Of a stretch of DNA of 32,961 bases, positions 1-8,027 are shown one piece after another. This DNA is from an uncultured Bacillota bacterium (lineage in GTDB: Bacteria > Bacillota_I > Bacilli_A > RF39 > UBA660): contig CAMJOB010000013.1 in NCBI GenBank assembly GCA_946407495.1, positions 1 to 32,961 of the forward strand, read 5' to 3'. Every line of letters begins with the position of its first letter. Position 1 is the first letter of the stretch. Below the pieces are notes generated by a model, which saw nothing but the letters and a program-made list of their open reading frames with translations, made no database searches and was not told the DNA's origin. A program made the position numbers and the translations under genes.

Positions 1-8
1 AAAAAATT

Positions 9-998
9 ATGACAGTTATATCAATGAATTATTTATTAGAAGCTGGTGTTCATTTCGGACATCAAAAGAGAAGATGGAATCCTAAAATGAAGGAATATAT
101 CTTCACTACAAGAGATGATATTTATATTATCGATTTACAAAAAACAGTTAAAAAATTAGAAGAAGCTTATGAAGCAATGAAAGAAATCGCTGCTAATGGT
201 GGAAAAGTATTATTTGTAGGTACTAAGAAACAAGCTCAAGAAGCAGCAGTTGAATGTGCTACTCGTACTAACATGTATTTCGTAGATGAAAGATGGTTAG
301 GTGGTACATTAACTAACTTCAAGACTATCCGTTCAAGAATTAGAAGAATGGAAGAAATTGAAACTATGGAAAAGGATGGTACTTTCGAAGCATTACCTAA
401 GAAAGAAGTTATCCAAATCCGTAAAGAATACGATAAATTAAACAAAAACTTAAGAGGAATCCGTGAAATGAAGAGATTACCTCAAGCATTAGTTATTGTT
501 GATCCTCGTAAAGAAGAAATCGCTATTAAAGAAGCTCATATCTTAGGAATCCCAGTATTTGGTGTTGTTGACACTAACTGTGATCCAGATGTTGTTGATT
601 ATGTTATTCCAGGAAATGATGATGCAGTACGTTCTGTAAAATTATTAATTGGTGCATTAACTAACGCTATTGCTGAAGTTAACGGAAATGAAATTATCGA
701 TTATATTTCTGATGAAGATAAAGGTAAAGTAGCTGCTAAACCAGCTAAGAAAGAAGAAAAAGCTGAAGCAGTAGAAGAAAAAGCTGAAGTAGTTGAAGAA
801 AAAGAAGTTAAAGAAGTTAAAAAAGAAGCTAAAAAAGAAACTAAGAAACCAGCTAAGAAAGAAGTAAAAGAAGAAAAGACTGAAGAAGTTGATCTTTCTA
901 AGAAAACTGTAGCTGAATTAAAAGAAATCGCTGGTGAAAAAGGTATTTCTACTAGTGGTATGAAAAAAGCTGACATTATTGCTGCTTTAACTAAATAA
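9..998 (+). CDS. rpsB: Small ribosomal subunit protein uS2 with C-terminal extension
   Basis: This is ribosomal protein S2 of the 30S subunit. The N-terminus carries the family signature ([11 protein letters not shown] at about residues 9-19) followed by the normal S2 core, including FVGTKKQAQ and [10 protein letters not shown]. The ATG at 9 fits the usual MxVISM start, and its ribosome binding site lies outside the window. The protein has 329 residues, about 80-100 more than the usual 230-250. The extra part is a Lys/Glu-rich low-complexity linker (about 240-293) followed by a roughly 35-residue segment ([19 protein letters not shown]...) that resembles a Rho-N/SAP-like helix-extended-loop-helix. 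That domain name is an inference. The gene is followed by its own hairpin terminator and then by tsf, the usual neighbour. Confidence 0.97.
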   Translation: MTVISMNYLLEAGVHFGHQKRRWNPKMKEYIFTTRDDIYIIDLQKTVKKLEEAYEAMKEIAANGGKVLFVGTKKQAQEAAVECATRTNMYFVDERWLGGTLTNFKTIRSRIRRMEEIETMEKDGTFEALPKKEVIQIRKEYDKLNKNLRGIREMKRLPQALVIVDPRKEEIAIKEAHILGIPVFGVVDTNCDPDVVDYVIPGNDDAVRSVKLLIGALTNAIAEVNGNEIIDYISDEDKGKVAAKPAKKEEKAEAVEEKAEVVEEKEVKEVKKEAKKETKKPAKKEVKEEKTEEVDLSKKTVAELKEIAGEKGISTSGMKKADIIAALTK

Positions 999-1010
999 TG
1001 AAGTAATAGG

Positions 1011-1039
1011 AAGGAGGATGGGCAACCATTCTTCTTTTT
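1011..1039 (+). terminator. Intrinsic terminator after rpsB
   Basis: An 11-bp stem (1011-1021 with 1026-1036, two G-U pairs) is closed by a GCAA tetraloop and followed by a short T-run. It lies between rpsB and tsf, so it probably lowers read-through rather than ending the operon completely. Confidence 0.75.
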
Positions 1040-1052
1040 GTTTAAAAAACTC

Positions 1053-1081
1053 TTTTTTAGAGTACATTTATACGTTATAAT
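1053..1081 (+). promoter_or_regulatory. Probable tsf promoter
   Basis: A perfect TATAAT at 1076-1081 lies 24 nt before the tsf start and downstream of the rpsB terminator. The -35 region (about 1053-1058, all T) is poor, so this is a -10-based call. A small hairpin (ACTCT/AGAGT, 1049-1063) overlaps the -35 region. Confidence 0.45.
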
Positions 1082-1104
1082 ATATATGTTTGGAGGATTA
1101 AAGT

Positions 1105-1980
1105 ATGTACAAAATTACAGATGTTAAAGAATTAAGAGAAAGAACTGGAGCAGGAATGATGGACTGTAAAAAAGCCCTAGAAGCTTGCGATGGTGATATT
1201 GACAAATCAATCGATTGGTTAAGAGAAAAGGGTATTGCTAAAGCTGCTAAGAAAGAATCAAGAATTGCTGCTGAAGGTTTATGCCAAATCAAAACTGAAG
1301 GAAATACTGCAGTTATCGTAGAAGTTAACAGTGAAACTGATTTCGTTGCTAAGAATGCAGAATTTACTACTTTTGTTGATTATATCGTTGATCAATTATT
1401 AAAGAATGATGTTAAAACATTAGAAGAAGCATTAGAAATCAAAGATGGTAATGAAACTATCAATGATAAATTAATCGCTTTAGTTGCTAAAATCGGAGAA
1501 AAAATTTCATTCCGTAGATTTGAAAAAGTTACTAAGAATGATGATGAAGTATTCGGTACTTATAAACATATGGGTGGAAAGATTGGTACTATTATCGTAG
1601 TTAAAGGTGCTAATGAAGAAGTTGCTAAAGATGTTGCTATGCAAACAGCTGCAATGAACCCAACTGCATTAAACCGTGCTGGTGTTCCACAAGAAGATAT
1701 TGATAGAGAATCTAAGATCATTAAAGAACAAGTTATGTCTGAAGGAAAACCTGAAGAAATCGCTGAAAAAATGGTTGTTGGACGTCTTAATAAATTCTAT
1801 AAAGAAGTATGTCTTGAAGAACAAGCATTCATTAAAGATAGTGGATTATCTGTTAAAGATTATGTTAAGAACAACGGTGGAGAAATCGTTTCTATGACTC
1901 GTTTCGCTGTAGGTGAAGGAATTCAAAAGAGAGAAGAAAACTTTGCTGAAGAAGTAATGAGCCAAATCCAAAATGCTTAA
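1105..1980 (+). CDS. tsf: Translation elongation factor Ts
   Basis: EF-Ts is the guanine-nucleotide exchange factor that regenerates EF-Tu-GTP in the cytoplasm. The N-terminal UBA-like domain has the signature LRERTGAGMMDCKKAL (about residues 10-25), and the exchange-domain motif VEVNSETDFVAKN is present near residue 75. The length of 291 residues is normal. The start is fixed by GGAGG at 1092-1096, eight bases before the ATG. It follows rpsB in the standard order but has its own probable promoter and a strong terminator. The pyrH gene that often comes next is not here. Confidence 0.98.
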   Translation: MYKITDVKELRERTGAGMMDCKKALEACDGDIDKSIDWLREKGIAKAAKKESRIAAEGLCQIKTEGNTAVIVEVNSETDFVAKNAEFTTFVDYIVDQLLKNDVKTLEEALEIKDGNETINDKLIALVAKIGEKISFRRFEKVTKNDDEVFGTYKHMGGKIGTIIVVKGANEEVAKDVAMQTAAMNPTALNRAGVPQEDIDRESKIIKEQVMSEGKPEEIAEKMVVGRLNKFYKEVCLEEQAFIKDSGLSVKDYVKNNGGEIVSMTRFAVGEGIQKREENFAEEVMSQIQNA

Positions 1981-1991
1981 TAATAAAAAAT

Positions 1992-2015
1992 AGAGTAGAA
2001 ATACTCTTTTTTTTT
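1992..2015 (+). terminator. Intrinsic terminator after tsf
   Basis: A 6-bp stem AGAGTA/TACTCT (1992-1997 and 2002-2007) with a GAAA tetraloop is followed by an unbroken run of T to 2015. Confidence 0.9.
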
Positions 2016-2077
2016 GTAAATTTATTGTAAAGTAGGGTTTTGTGGGCCTCCATTTCCTTTAATTATCAATGCTTTTG

Positions 2078-2086
2078 TGGTATAAT
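2078..2086 (+). promoter_or_regulatory. Extended -10 promoter
   Basis: TGGTATAAT (2078-2086) is a perfect extended -10 element about 30 nt before the start of the following gene. No good -35 hexamer is visible. Confidence 0.7.
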
Positions 2087-2115
2087 AGGCACTAATTAAA
2101 GGGAGGATGGTTAAA

Positions 2116-2547
2116 ATGATGAATTCTATTGAAAAATTAGATAGACAAATTGAAATGTTATCATCTAAGAAGTTCAGAGAAAGAACTACCATCAAAGACT
2201 CATTTCAACCTGTCATCCAAAAAAAGAAAAAAGTTATACTAGAAGAGCCAACTAAAATGGATATTATGGCTGATTTATTACCTGATAACGAAGAAGAAAC
2301 AATTGTATACGGCATGAAAGAGACAATTGATGATGTTGATGTTATTAAATTTGATAAGGTAGAGAATGTTCGTAATACAACAAATTATAATATTCTTGAT
2401 ATTATTACTTCTAAATATTCAGAATTAAAGCAATGGGTAATAGATTATGTTAATACTGGTGATTTAGATGAGAAGATATGTGATTTATTATCTATCTTTG
2501 TTGTAATGGCTATTATTTTTATGATTCTATTCACTATTATTCTTTAA
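2116..2547 (+). CDS. Small tail-anchored membrane protein, unknown function
   Basis: I do not recognise this family. The protein has 143 residues from the chosen start. It has a charged, soluble N-terminal part with no signal peptide and a single hydrophobic segment at the extreme C-terminus (about the last 22 residues, rich in Ile, Phe and Met). This suggests a tail-anchored protein facing the cytoplasm. The ATG at 2107 touches the ribosome binding site GGGAGG (2101-2106), so the in-frame ATG at 2116, nine bases after it, is the better start; 2119 is also possible. It has its own extended -10 promoter. It sits between tsf and frr, where pyrH is found in many bacteria, but shows no nucleotide-kinase motifs. 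Confidence 0.8.
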   Translation: MMNSIEKLDRQIEMLSSKKFRERTTIKDSFQPVIQKKKKVILEEPTKMDIMADLLPDNEEETIVYGMKETIDDVDVIKFDKVENVRNTTNYNILDIITSKYSELKQWVIDYVNTGDLDEKICDLLSIFVVMAIIFMILFTIIL

Positions 2548-2560
2548 TTTTTTCTCAATT

Positions 2561-2566
2561 TATAAT
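2561..2566 (+). promoter_or_regulatory. Possible frr promoter -10
   Basis: TATAAT lies 31 nt before the frr start in the short gap after the tail-anchored protein gene. No convincing -35 is visible, and there is no terminator before it, so frr may also be read from the upstream promoter. Confidence 0.4.
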
Positions 2567-2597
2567 ATAATAATCTTGTTAGGGAGAGATGAAATAG

Positions 2598-3146
2598 ATG
2601 GATACTGAGATGATTACTTTAGAAACTGCTGATAAGATTGAAAAAGCTTTAGAGAACCTTGATAAGAAGTTTGCTACTGTTCGTGCAGGTCGTGCAAATC
2701 CTTCAAGTTTAGACGGACTTATGGTTGAATATTATGGATCTATGACTCCATTAAAACAACTTGCTACTATTTCTGTACCAGAAGCTAGACAATTACTTAT
2801 TAAACCATTTGATAAGAGTTGTTTAAGTGGTATTGAAAAAGCTATTCTTGCTTCAAATTTAGGATATACTCCAGGAAATGATGGAGAAACTATTCGTATT
2901 GTTATTCCTGAATTAACTGAAGATAGACGTCGTGAATTAGTTAAACAAGTTAAGGCTTTAGGAGAAGAAGCAAAAGTTAGTGTACGTAACATTCGTCATG
3001 AAGCTTTAGAAGATGTTGAAAAGGCTGAATTACCAGAAGATCAAGAAAAATCAATGGAAAAAGAGATTCAAGATATGGTAAATGAAGCTAATAAAAAAAT
3101 TGAAGCAAAATTCAAAGAAAAAGAACAAGAATTACTAACAGTTTAG
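2598..3146 (+). CDS. frr: Ribosome recycling factor
   Basis: RRF splits post-termination ribosomes together with EF-G. The family hallmarks are present: KFATVRAGRANPSSLDG (about residues 25-41), the domain II segment with SVPEARQLLIKPFD, and the C-terminal helix signature ELTEDRRRELVKQVK and VRNIRHEA. The length of 182 residues is typical. The ribosome binding site is AGGGAGAG at 2581-2588, and the ATG at 2598 is preferred over an in-frame ATG at 2610. The terminator stem starts inside the last codons of the gene. Confidence 0.98.
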   Translation: MDTEMITLETADKIEKALENLDKKFATVRAGRANPSSLDGLMVEYYGSMTPLKQLATISVPEARQLLIKPFDKSCLSGIEKAILASNLGYTPGNDGETIRIVIPELTEDRRRELVKQVKALGEEAKVSVRNIRHEALEDVEKAELPEDQEKSMEKEIQDMVNEANKKIEAKFKEKEQELLTV

Positions 3147-3159
3147 TAATTCTTTTTTT
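3128..3159 (+). terminator. Intrinsic terminator overlapping the frr stop
   Basis: A perfect 11-bp stem (3128-3138 with 3143-3153), loop CAGT, is followed by a T-run. The 3' arm contains the frr stop codon (3144-3146). Confidence 0.93.
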
Positions 3160-3194
3160 ATGCTTTTTTTTCTACTTTTTTGTGCCTTTTTTAA

Positions 3195-3223
3195 TTGTAA
3201 AATTATACGTATTATGATAAGAT
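3195..3223 (+). promoter_or_regulatory. Promoter of the signal-peptidase/AAA operon
   Basis: TTGTAA (3195-3200) and TAAGAT (3218-3223) are separated by exactly 17 bp, with a TG one base before the -10. The transcript would start near 3230, and the ribosome binding site AAGTAGGA precedes the ATG at 3256. Confidence 0.65.
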
Positions 3224-3255
3224 TATTTTGTATACTAGGAAAGTAGGATGAGAAT

Positions 3256-5304
3256 ATGGGTATGGAAAAAAGGGGTCTATTTAAAAACATAATTAATATT
3301 CTTTTAGATATATTGATGGTACTATTTGGGATTATCTTATTAATCTCCATTTATAACAACGTTCAAATACATATTTTAGGTAATAAATATTCTAGTTTCT
3401 TCGGATATTCAAACTTCGAAGTACAAACTGGAAGTATGGAGCCTACAATTTCAGCAGGAGATTGGATCATTGTTAAACAAACTAAGAATGTTAAGTTAGA
3501 TGATATTATCACATATGAAAAAGAAGGAGAGTTTATTACTCACCGTGTTCTTGAAGCTTATCGTGGTACTTATATCACTAAAGGTGATGCGAATAACAGT
3601 AAGGATGAAGCTATTAGTCAAGATCAAATCGTAGGTACAGTTGTTAAAATCTTACCTGGATTTGGAATTATTCGTAGAACATTGCTTAACCCAGTAGTAC
3701 TTGTTGCTTTAATAATTACACTTTATCTTTTAGGTTATGCTTTAAAAGGTAATAAGAAAGAGAATAAAGAAAGCTTCTTACAAAAGTTCTTTGATACTAA
3801 GACAGTTCCTAATAAGAAAATTAAGATTAAGAAAAAAGTTGTTGTTCAACCTGTAGTAGAAGAAAAAGTTGCTACTGAGGTTGAAGAAGTAAAAGAAGAA
3901 CCAATTGCTGAAAAAATCGAAGAAGTAGAAGAGGTTCAAGAGGAAGTTGTTGAAGATATCCCTGAAAATGTTGTTGAAGAGGATGAAATCAACGAAGAGT
4001 TAGCTTCAGCATTAGAAGAACCTGTAGATGAAGAAGACTTAACTAAGACAATGTACTTCAGAATGGTTAATGTAAGTAAGGAAGACTTAAATAGTAATTC
4101 AATAGAAGTTCCACAACAAGAAGTTGAAGAAACAATTGAAGAGACTAAGGAAGTAGAAGAAGAGAAACCTGAAAATAGTGAAGTTGCTGATAAGATTAAG
4201 TTAATTCAAAACAGACGTAAGAAATATAAAAACATCATTGATAAAATAATCTACATTAAAAATGAAGAATTAAATGAAATACTTGAGATATTAAATAATA
4301 ATGATCGTTATAAAGTAAATGAATCTTCTATTAAAGATGAGATTCAAAAAGATTATGTTGATGGTAAGTATTATAACTATTGTGGAAATGTTAATGTTGA
4401 ATACAATGGTAAGAATATGCTTACAAGAATTGATGCAGAACTTAAAGCTAAAGGAGATGCATTAATTAAGAAATATAAGGGTAACGATAGTAACTATGGT
4501 GATAAAGTTAAGAAATTTGTTAATTACTATTTATTAATCAATAGCTTAGAAGAATACTTCCGTAAGGATGAAGATACTAAAGCTAAGAGAGATGCTTATA
4601 GTAATAAGATTTCTAAACATATTAAAGATATTTCAGATTTTGAACTTAAGAATATGATTACTAAACTTCTTAAAGTTCAAAGAGTTTATGCAAGTGTTGT
4701 TAATCATTTGATTAATGAACAAGCTTCTACAACATTCCAATTAGAGTTTTCTAAGATTAATGGTCATAAGAATTTAATTGGAGCAGATTTAAATCATAAT
4801 ATTCAATTTAGCAAAGTATACAGTGATTACATTGTTAAAAAGACTTATAACGATGGTACAGTTGCTGAAGATAAATCAATTATCTTAGTTAACTTATTAC
4901 TTGTAGAAGTATTAAAGGACATGTATGCTGGTGATTTCTTTAAGAATTATATAATTCCAATAGCTGGAAGTATTTATTCTAAGAGTACTAAGATGGAACG
5001 TACCTTCAATATTCTTGGTGATGAGTATGCTAAGAAGAATATCATTATCTTACTTGAATACACAGATTTAGTTGAAAATAAGAAAGTTCTTAAAGCACTT
5101 AAGAAAGATGGATTTAGATTTGCTGTAGTATTTAGATATGGTGATGAAATTAAAGATAAAGATCAAAAAATGCTTAGCATTTGTGATTATGCATTTGTGG
5201 ATAAAAAGGAAACTAACATATTGAATAGCTTACCTGAAGAATTAAAGGGTAATGTTATAAATGATGATATCTTAAAAAAATTAAATGTTGATGGGGGTAA
5301 ATAA
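3256..5304 (+). CDS. ER-type (SipW-like) signal peptidase I with long cytoplasmic extension
   Basis: This is a membrane signal peptidase of the archaeal/ER-type class that in Bacillus (SipW) processes TasA-like fibre proteins. A membrane segment spans about residues 12-34. Ser60 lies in TGSMEPT, His96 in ITHRV, and Asp111 and Asp117 in KGDANNSKDE, so the catalytic set is complete. A second membrane segment spans about 148-168. The normal enzyme would end near 190. Here an acidic low-complexity linker (about 195-305) leads to a mostly helical domain of about 370 residues. Its end (ILLEYTD, then VLKALKKDGFRFAV and CDYAFVD) faintly recalls a degenerate EAL-type barrel, which is only an impression. 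It is the first gene of the operon, 2 nt before the AAA+ gene. Confidence 0.88.
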   Translation: MGMEKRGLFKNIINILLDILMVLFGIILLISIYNNVQIHILGNKYSSFFGYSNFEVQTGSMEPTISAGDWIIVKQTKNVKLDDIITYEKEGEFITHRVLEAYRGTYITKGDANNSKDEAISQDQIVGTVVKILPGFGIIRRTLLNPVVLVALIITLYLLGYALKGNKKENKESFLQKFFDTKTVPNKKIKIKKKVVVQPVVEEKVATEVEEVKEEPIAEKIEEVEEVQEEVVEDIPENVVEEDEINEELASALEEPVDEEDLTKTMYFRMVNVSKEDLNSNSIEVPQQEVEETIEETKEVEEEKPENSEVADKIKLIQNRRKKYKNIIDKIIYIKNEELNEILEILNNNDRYKVNESSIKDEIQKDYVDGKYYNYCGNVNVEYNGKNMLTRIDAELKAKGDALIKKYKGNDSNYGDKVKKFVNYYLLINSLEEYFRKDEDTKAKRDAYSNKISKHIKDISDFELKNMITKLLKVQRVYASVVNHLINEQASTTFQLEFSKINGHKNLIGADLNHNIQFSKVYSDYIVKKTYNDGTVAEDKSIILVNLLLVEVLKDMYAGDFFKNYIIPIAGSIYSKSTKMERTFNILGDEYAKKNIIILLEYTDLVENKKVLKALKKDGFRFAVVFRYGDEIKDKDQKMLSICDYAFVDKKETNILNSLPEELKGNVINDDILKKLNVDGGK

Positions 5305-5306
5305 GT

Positions 5307-6869
5307 ATGAATACATTTTTAAGATTTTTCTATGAATTTGTTTCTGTATTCTTTGATGGATTACTTTCAATAGTTAATGGTTTTACATCAGGTATTGTTA
5401 AAATGTTCAGTTTTAAAGAATATGGAAGAATTATTGAGAATTACAAAGCTTACTTTAATGGTAAAGAAAAAATATTTGTAATTATGGCAGTTGTATTCTT
5501 AATAGTAATTGTCTTAATAGTAGGTATATTAATTTATCTATTTGTTAAGAAGCTATTAAGAAGAATGCAAAATCATTATAGTAAAGATGAAATGCTTGAA
5601 GAAATTGGTAGTTTAAATGATCAAGTTCTTAAATTAAAGAAACAAAATGATGAATTGATGGCAATGAAAGTTTCTCAATTAGGTCTTAAACCTGATGATG
5701 CTAAAGAAGAAGGCAAAGATGGTAAGAAAGATGCTAAGGATGGAGAAGCTGGTGAAGGTGAAGAAGAAGAGGAAGAAGAAGGTGTAGCTGGAATTAGATT
5801 CCCTAAACTATGTGGTTATGATGAACAATTCAAAGGTAAGAAACCTAAGACATATGACACTAGTTATACTTTACCTGAGTTAATTGATAACTTCAGATGT
5901 TTCTCAGCTAGTCAATTACATTTGTATTATGACTTTACTATTTTAAGACCTTTCTTTGCTGGACTTGCTTGTGGTAAGTTAATTATCCTACAAGGTATCT
6001 CTGGTACTGGTAAAACTTCCTTAGCTTATGCTTGGGGTAAATTTGTTAAGAATGATTCCTGCGTTACTGCAGTTGAACCTTCATGGCGTGATAAATCAGA
6101 TTTCTTAGGATACTTCAATGAGTTGACTAAGAAGTTCAATGAAACTCGTGCCTTAGGTGAGATTTACTTAGCTGGTTATGATGACAATGTTCATACAATC
6201 ATCCTAGATGAAATGAACCTTGCACGTGTTGAGTATTACTTCGCCGACTTATTATCAATTTTGGAAATGCCAAACCGTCAAGAGTGGTTAGTAGATATCG
6301 TATCTTCGTCTTGGCCAAAGGATCCAAAGAATATCGTTGCAGGTAAGTTAAGACTTCCAGGTAACTTATGGTACATCGGTACAATCAATAACGATGACTC
6401 AACATTCATGGTTACAGATAAAGTTTACGATAGAGCTATGCCAATCGATATCAATACAAAGATTGATCCATATACATGTCGTGAACAAGAAGCAGTAGAA
6501 GTAAGTGCTACTTACTTAGAAAGCTTATTTGCAGAAGCAATTGAAAAGAATCCGGTTTCTCCAAAAGGATTAGAAGCAATTCGTGAAATCGATGATTATG
6601 TTACTGAACATTTCCGTATCGCTTTTGGTAACCGTATTATGAAACAATTAAATGTCTTTGCTCCAGTGTATGTTGCATGTGGTGGTAAAGAGATGGAAGC
6701 AATAGATTACTTTATTGCTAGAAAGATTTTACGTAAGTTCGACCAATTAAGTGTTAACTTTATACGTGATGAATTAAATCCATTTATCGCTTTCTTAAAT
6801 AAGAAATATGGTAAAGGAACAATGAAAGAATGCATTGCATTCATTGAAAACTTAAAGAAGAGTATATAG
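5307..6869 (+). CDS. Membrane-anchored McrB-like AAA+ ATPase
   Basis: This is a P-loop AAA+ NTPase of the McrB/AAA_5 type. The N-terminus is hydrophobic (residues 3-31), followed by a clear membrane helix at 56-80, a coiled coil (about 92-125) and a Gly/Lys/Glu-rich acidic linker (about 135-165). The NTPase core has Walker A GISGTGKTS (230-238, Lys236), Walker B IILDEMNLA with Asp301-Glu302, sensor 1 around GTINNDDST (358-366) and a likely arginine finger in DRAM (Arg376). No nuclease or DNA-recognition domain is visible, unlike restriction McrB. It lies between two signal peptidase genes and just before a DUF2357-like gene, which suggests a role in export or assembly at the membrane. The substrate is unknown. 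Confidence 0.88.
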   Translation: MNTFLRFFYEFVSVFFDGLLSIVNGFTSGIVKMFSFKEYGRIIENYKAYFNGKEKIFVIMAVVFLIVIVLIVGILIYLFVKKLLRRMQNHYSKDEMLEEIGSLNDQVLKLKKQNDELMAMKVSQLGLKPDDAKEEGKDGKKDAKDGEAGEGEEEEEEEGVAGIRFPKLCGYDEQFKGKKPKTYDTSYTLPELIDNFRCFSASQLHLYYDFTILRPFFAGLACGKLIILQGISGTGKTSLAYAWGKFVKNDSCVTAVEPSWRDKSDFLGYFNELTKKFNETRALGEIYLAGYDDNVHTIILDEMNLARVEYYFADLLSILEMPNRQEWLVDIVSSSWPKDPKNIVAGKLRLPGNLWYIGTINNDDSTFMVTDKVYDRAMPIDINTKIDPYTCREQEAVEVSATYLESLFAEAIEKNPVSPKGLEAIREIDDYVTEHFRIAFGNRIMKQLNVFAPVYVACGGKEMEAIDYFIARKILRKFDQLSVNFIRDELNPFIAFLNKKYGKGTMKECIAFIENLKKSI

Positions 6870-6881
6870 GAGTGAGGGAGC

Positions 6882-8018
6882 ATGGCTAAGAAGTCTACTT
6901 TTACAGATAGTGTTGATACTGAAATCAAAGCAAAAAAAGATTCTTTTGTATCATCTCTAGGATCAGAAATGTATTATGAGTCGGACTTAAACGGTGGATC
7001 AATGTCATTTGAGTGGCTAGATCAAATCGAATTTGCCGCTCCTTTTATTGATAATGTAATTCGTATTCCGAAACTATCACTTGTAAAACAAGAAATTATA
7101 GTTCCGGCTGAAAGAACTAAGAAGGTTACAGTTGAAAGTATTAAGGATTTAGCTAAACATCCAAATTATGTTGATGAGATGAATCCTTCTACTGGAGATG
7201 TAAGACCAAACAGAATCTTAAATGTTATTAGTGAAGAGACTTATAACATTTATGAAAATAGATTCTTATATACATTAATACATGATATGGAAACGTTTAT
7301 CCGTAAGAAAGAGGATGAGTTAAAGAATCTTAAACTTAGTACTCATAAGTTTCTAGAATATAGTGGTAGTACAAAGACTGATATTGAAAATATTAATATT
7401 GAACTTCGTATTACTTCTGATACTTTCCCATCAGATGTTGCGGATAAAAAGTTAAAGGATGAAATAAGACAAGTCAAGGTAAGGCTTAAGAGAATTAATG
7501 ACTATGTATCAAGTTGGCATCGAAGTGCGATGTTTAAAGAACTTGATAAAGCTCATGTTCATTATTTAAATCCTCCAATTAAGAAGACTAATATTTTCTT
7601 AAAAAATCCTAACTTCAAAGTAGCTCAAAAATTATATGACTACTTGTTAAAACAAAATGGAAGTGACGATGATAATTCCACTTCAAACTTAGAAAAGAAT
7701 AGTGATCCTTTCCAAGGATTTTTGGATCATGCTTTCTTGATTGACTTCTGTGTTTTGGATTCTGTTTCTAGAAGAAAACGTGATCAAAAAGAGAAGATGA
7801 GTTATTATGCAATACTATTATTAAAAGAAGAAATTCATAGAACATTGGATATGTTAATGAGTGCTGGAATAGATATTACTGATGATGAATTAATAAAAAT
7901 GATAGCTGAAGAACTTAAGAAAGATAGAAATAATCGACTTGTTGGAGTTGATGATGTTAAGAAGAAGTTCAAGAGTGCTATTGATGAATATATGGAAAGG
8001 ATGCAAGATTACTTGTAG
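6882..8018 (+). CDS. DUF2357-like partner of the AAA+ ATPase
   Basis: This is a soluble protein of 378 residues without signal peptide or membrane segment. The centre contains YNIYENRFLYTLIHDMETFI (121-140) and the region LNPPIKKTNIFLKNP...YDYLL (229-256). These resemble the core of DUF2357/McrC-type proteins that pair with McrB-like ATPases (an Asn-Arg-Phe motif followed by a helical scaffold). The PD-(D/E)XK nuclease half expected in McrC is not visible, so it is unlikely to cut DNA. The ribosome binding site AGTGAGGGAG precedes the ATG, 12 nt after the ATPase gene, so the two are probably translated together. The family name is an inference from motif memory; the pairing with the ATPase is direct. 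Confidence 0.55.
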   Translation: MAKKSTFTDSVDTEIKAKKDSFVSSLGSEMYYESDLNGGSMSFEWLDQIEFAAPFIDNVIRIPKLSLVKQEIIVPAERTKKVTVESIKDLAKHPNYVDEMNPSTGDVRPNRILNVISEETYNIYENRFLYTLIHDMETFIRKKEDELKNLKLSTHKFLEYSGSTKTDIENINIELRITSDTFPSDVADKKLKDEIRQVKVRLKRINDYVSSWHRSAMFKELDKAHVHYLNPPIKKTNIFLKNPNFKVAQKLYDYLLKQNGSDDDNSTSNLEKNSDPFQGFLDHAFLIDFCVLDSVSRRKRDQKEKMSYYAILLLKEEIHRTLDMLMSAGIDITDDELIKMIAEELKKDRNNRLVGVDDVKKKFKSAIDEYMERMQDYL

Positions 8019-8027
8019 TGTGATTTT

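Noticed and set aside
5307-8018. A McrBC-type restriction system
   Set aside because: The AAA+ core is McrB-like, but there is no DNA-recognition domain, the ATPase is membrane-anchored, the partner shows no nuclease motif, and the genes sit in a signal-peptidase operon.
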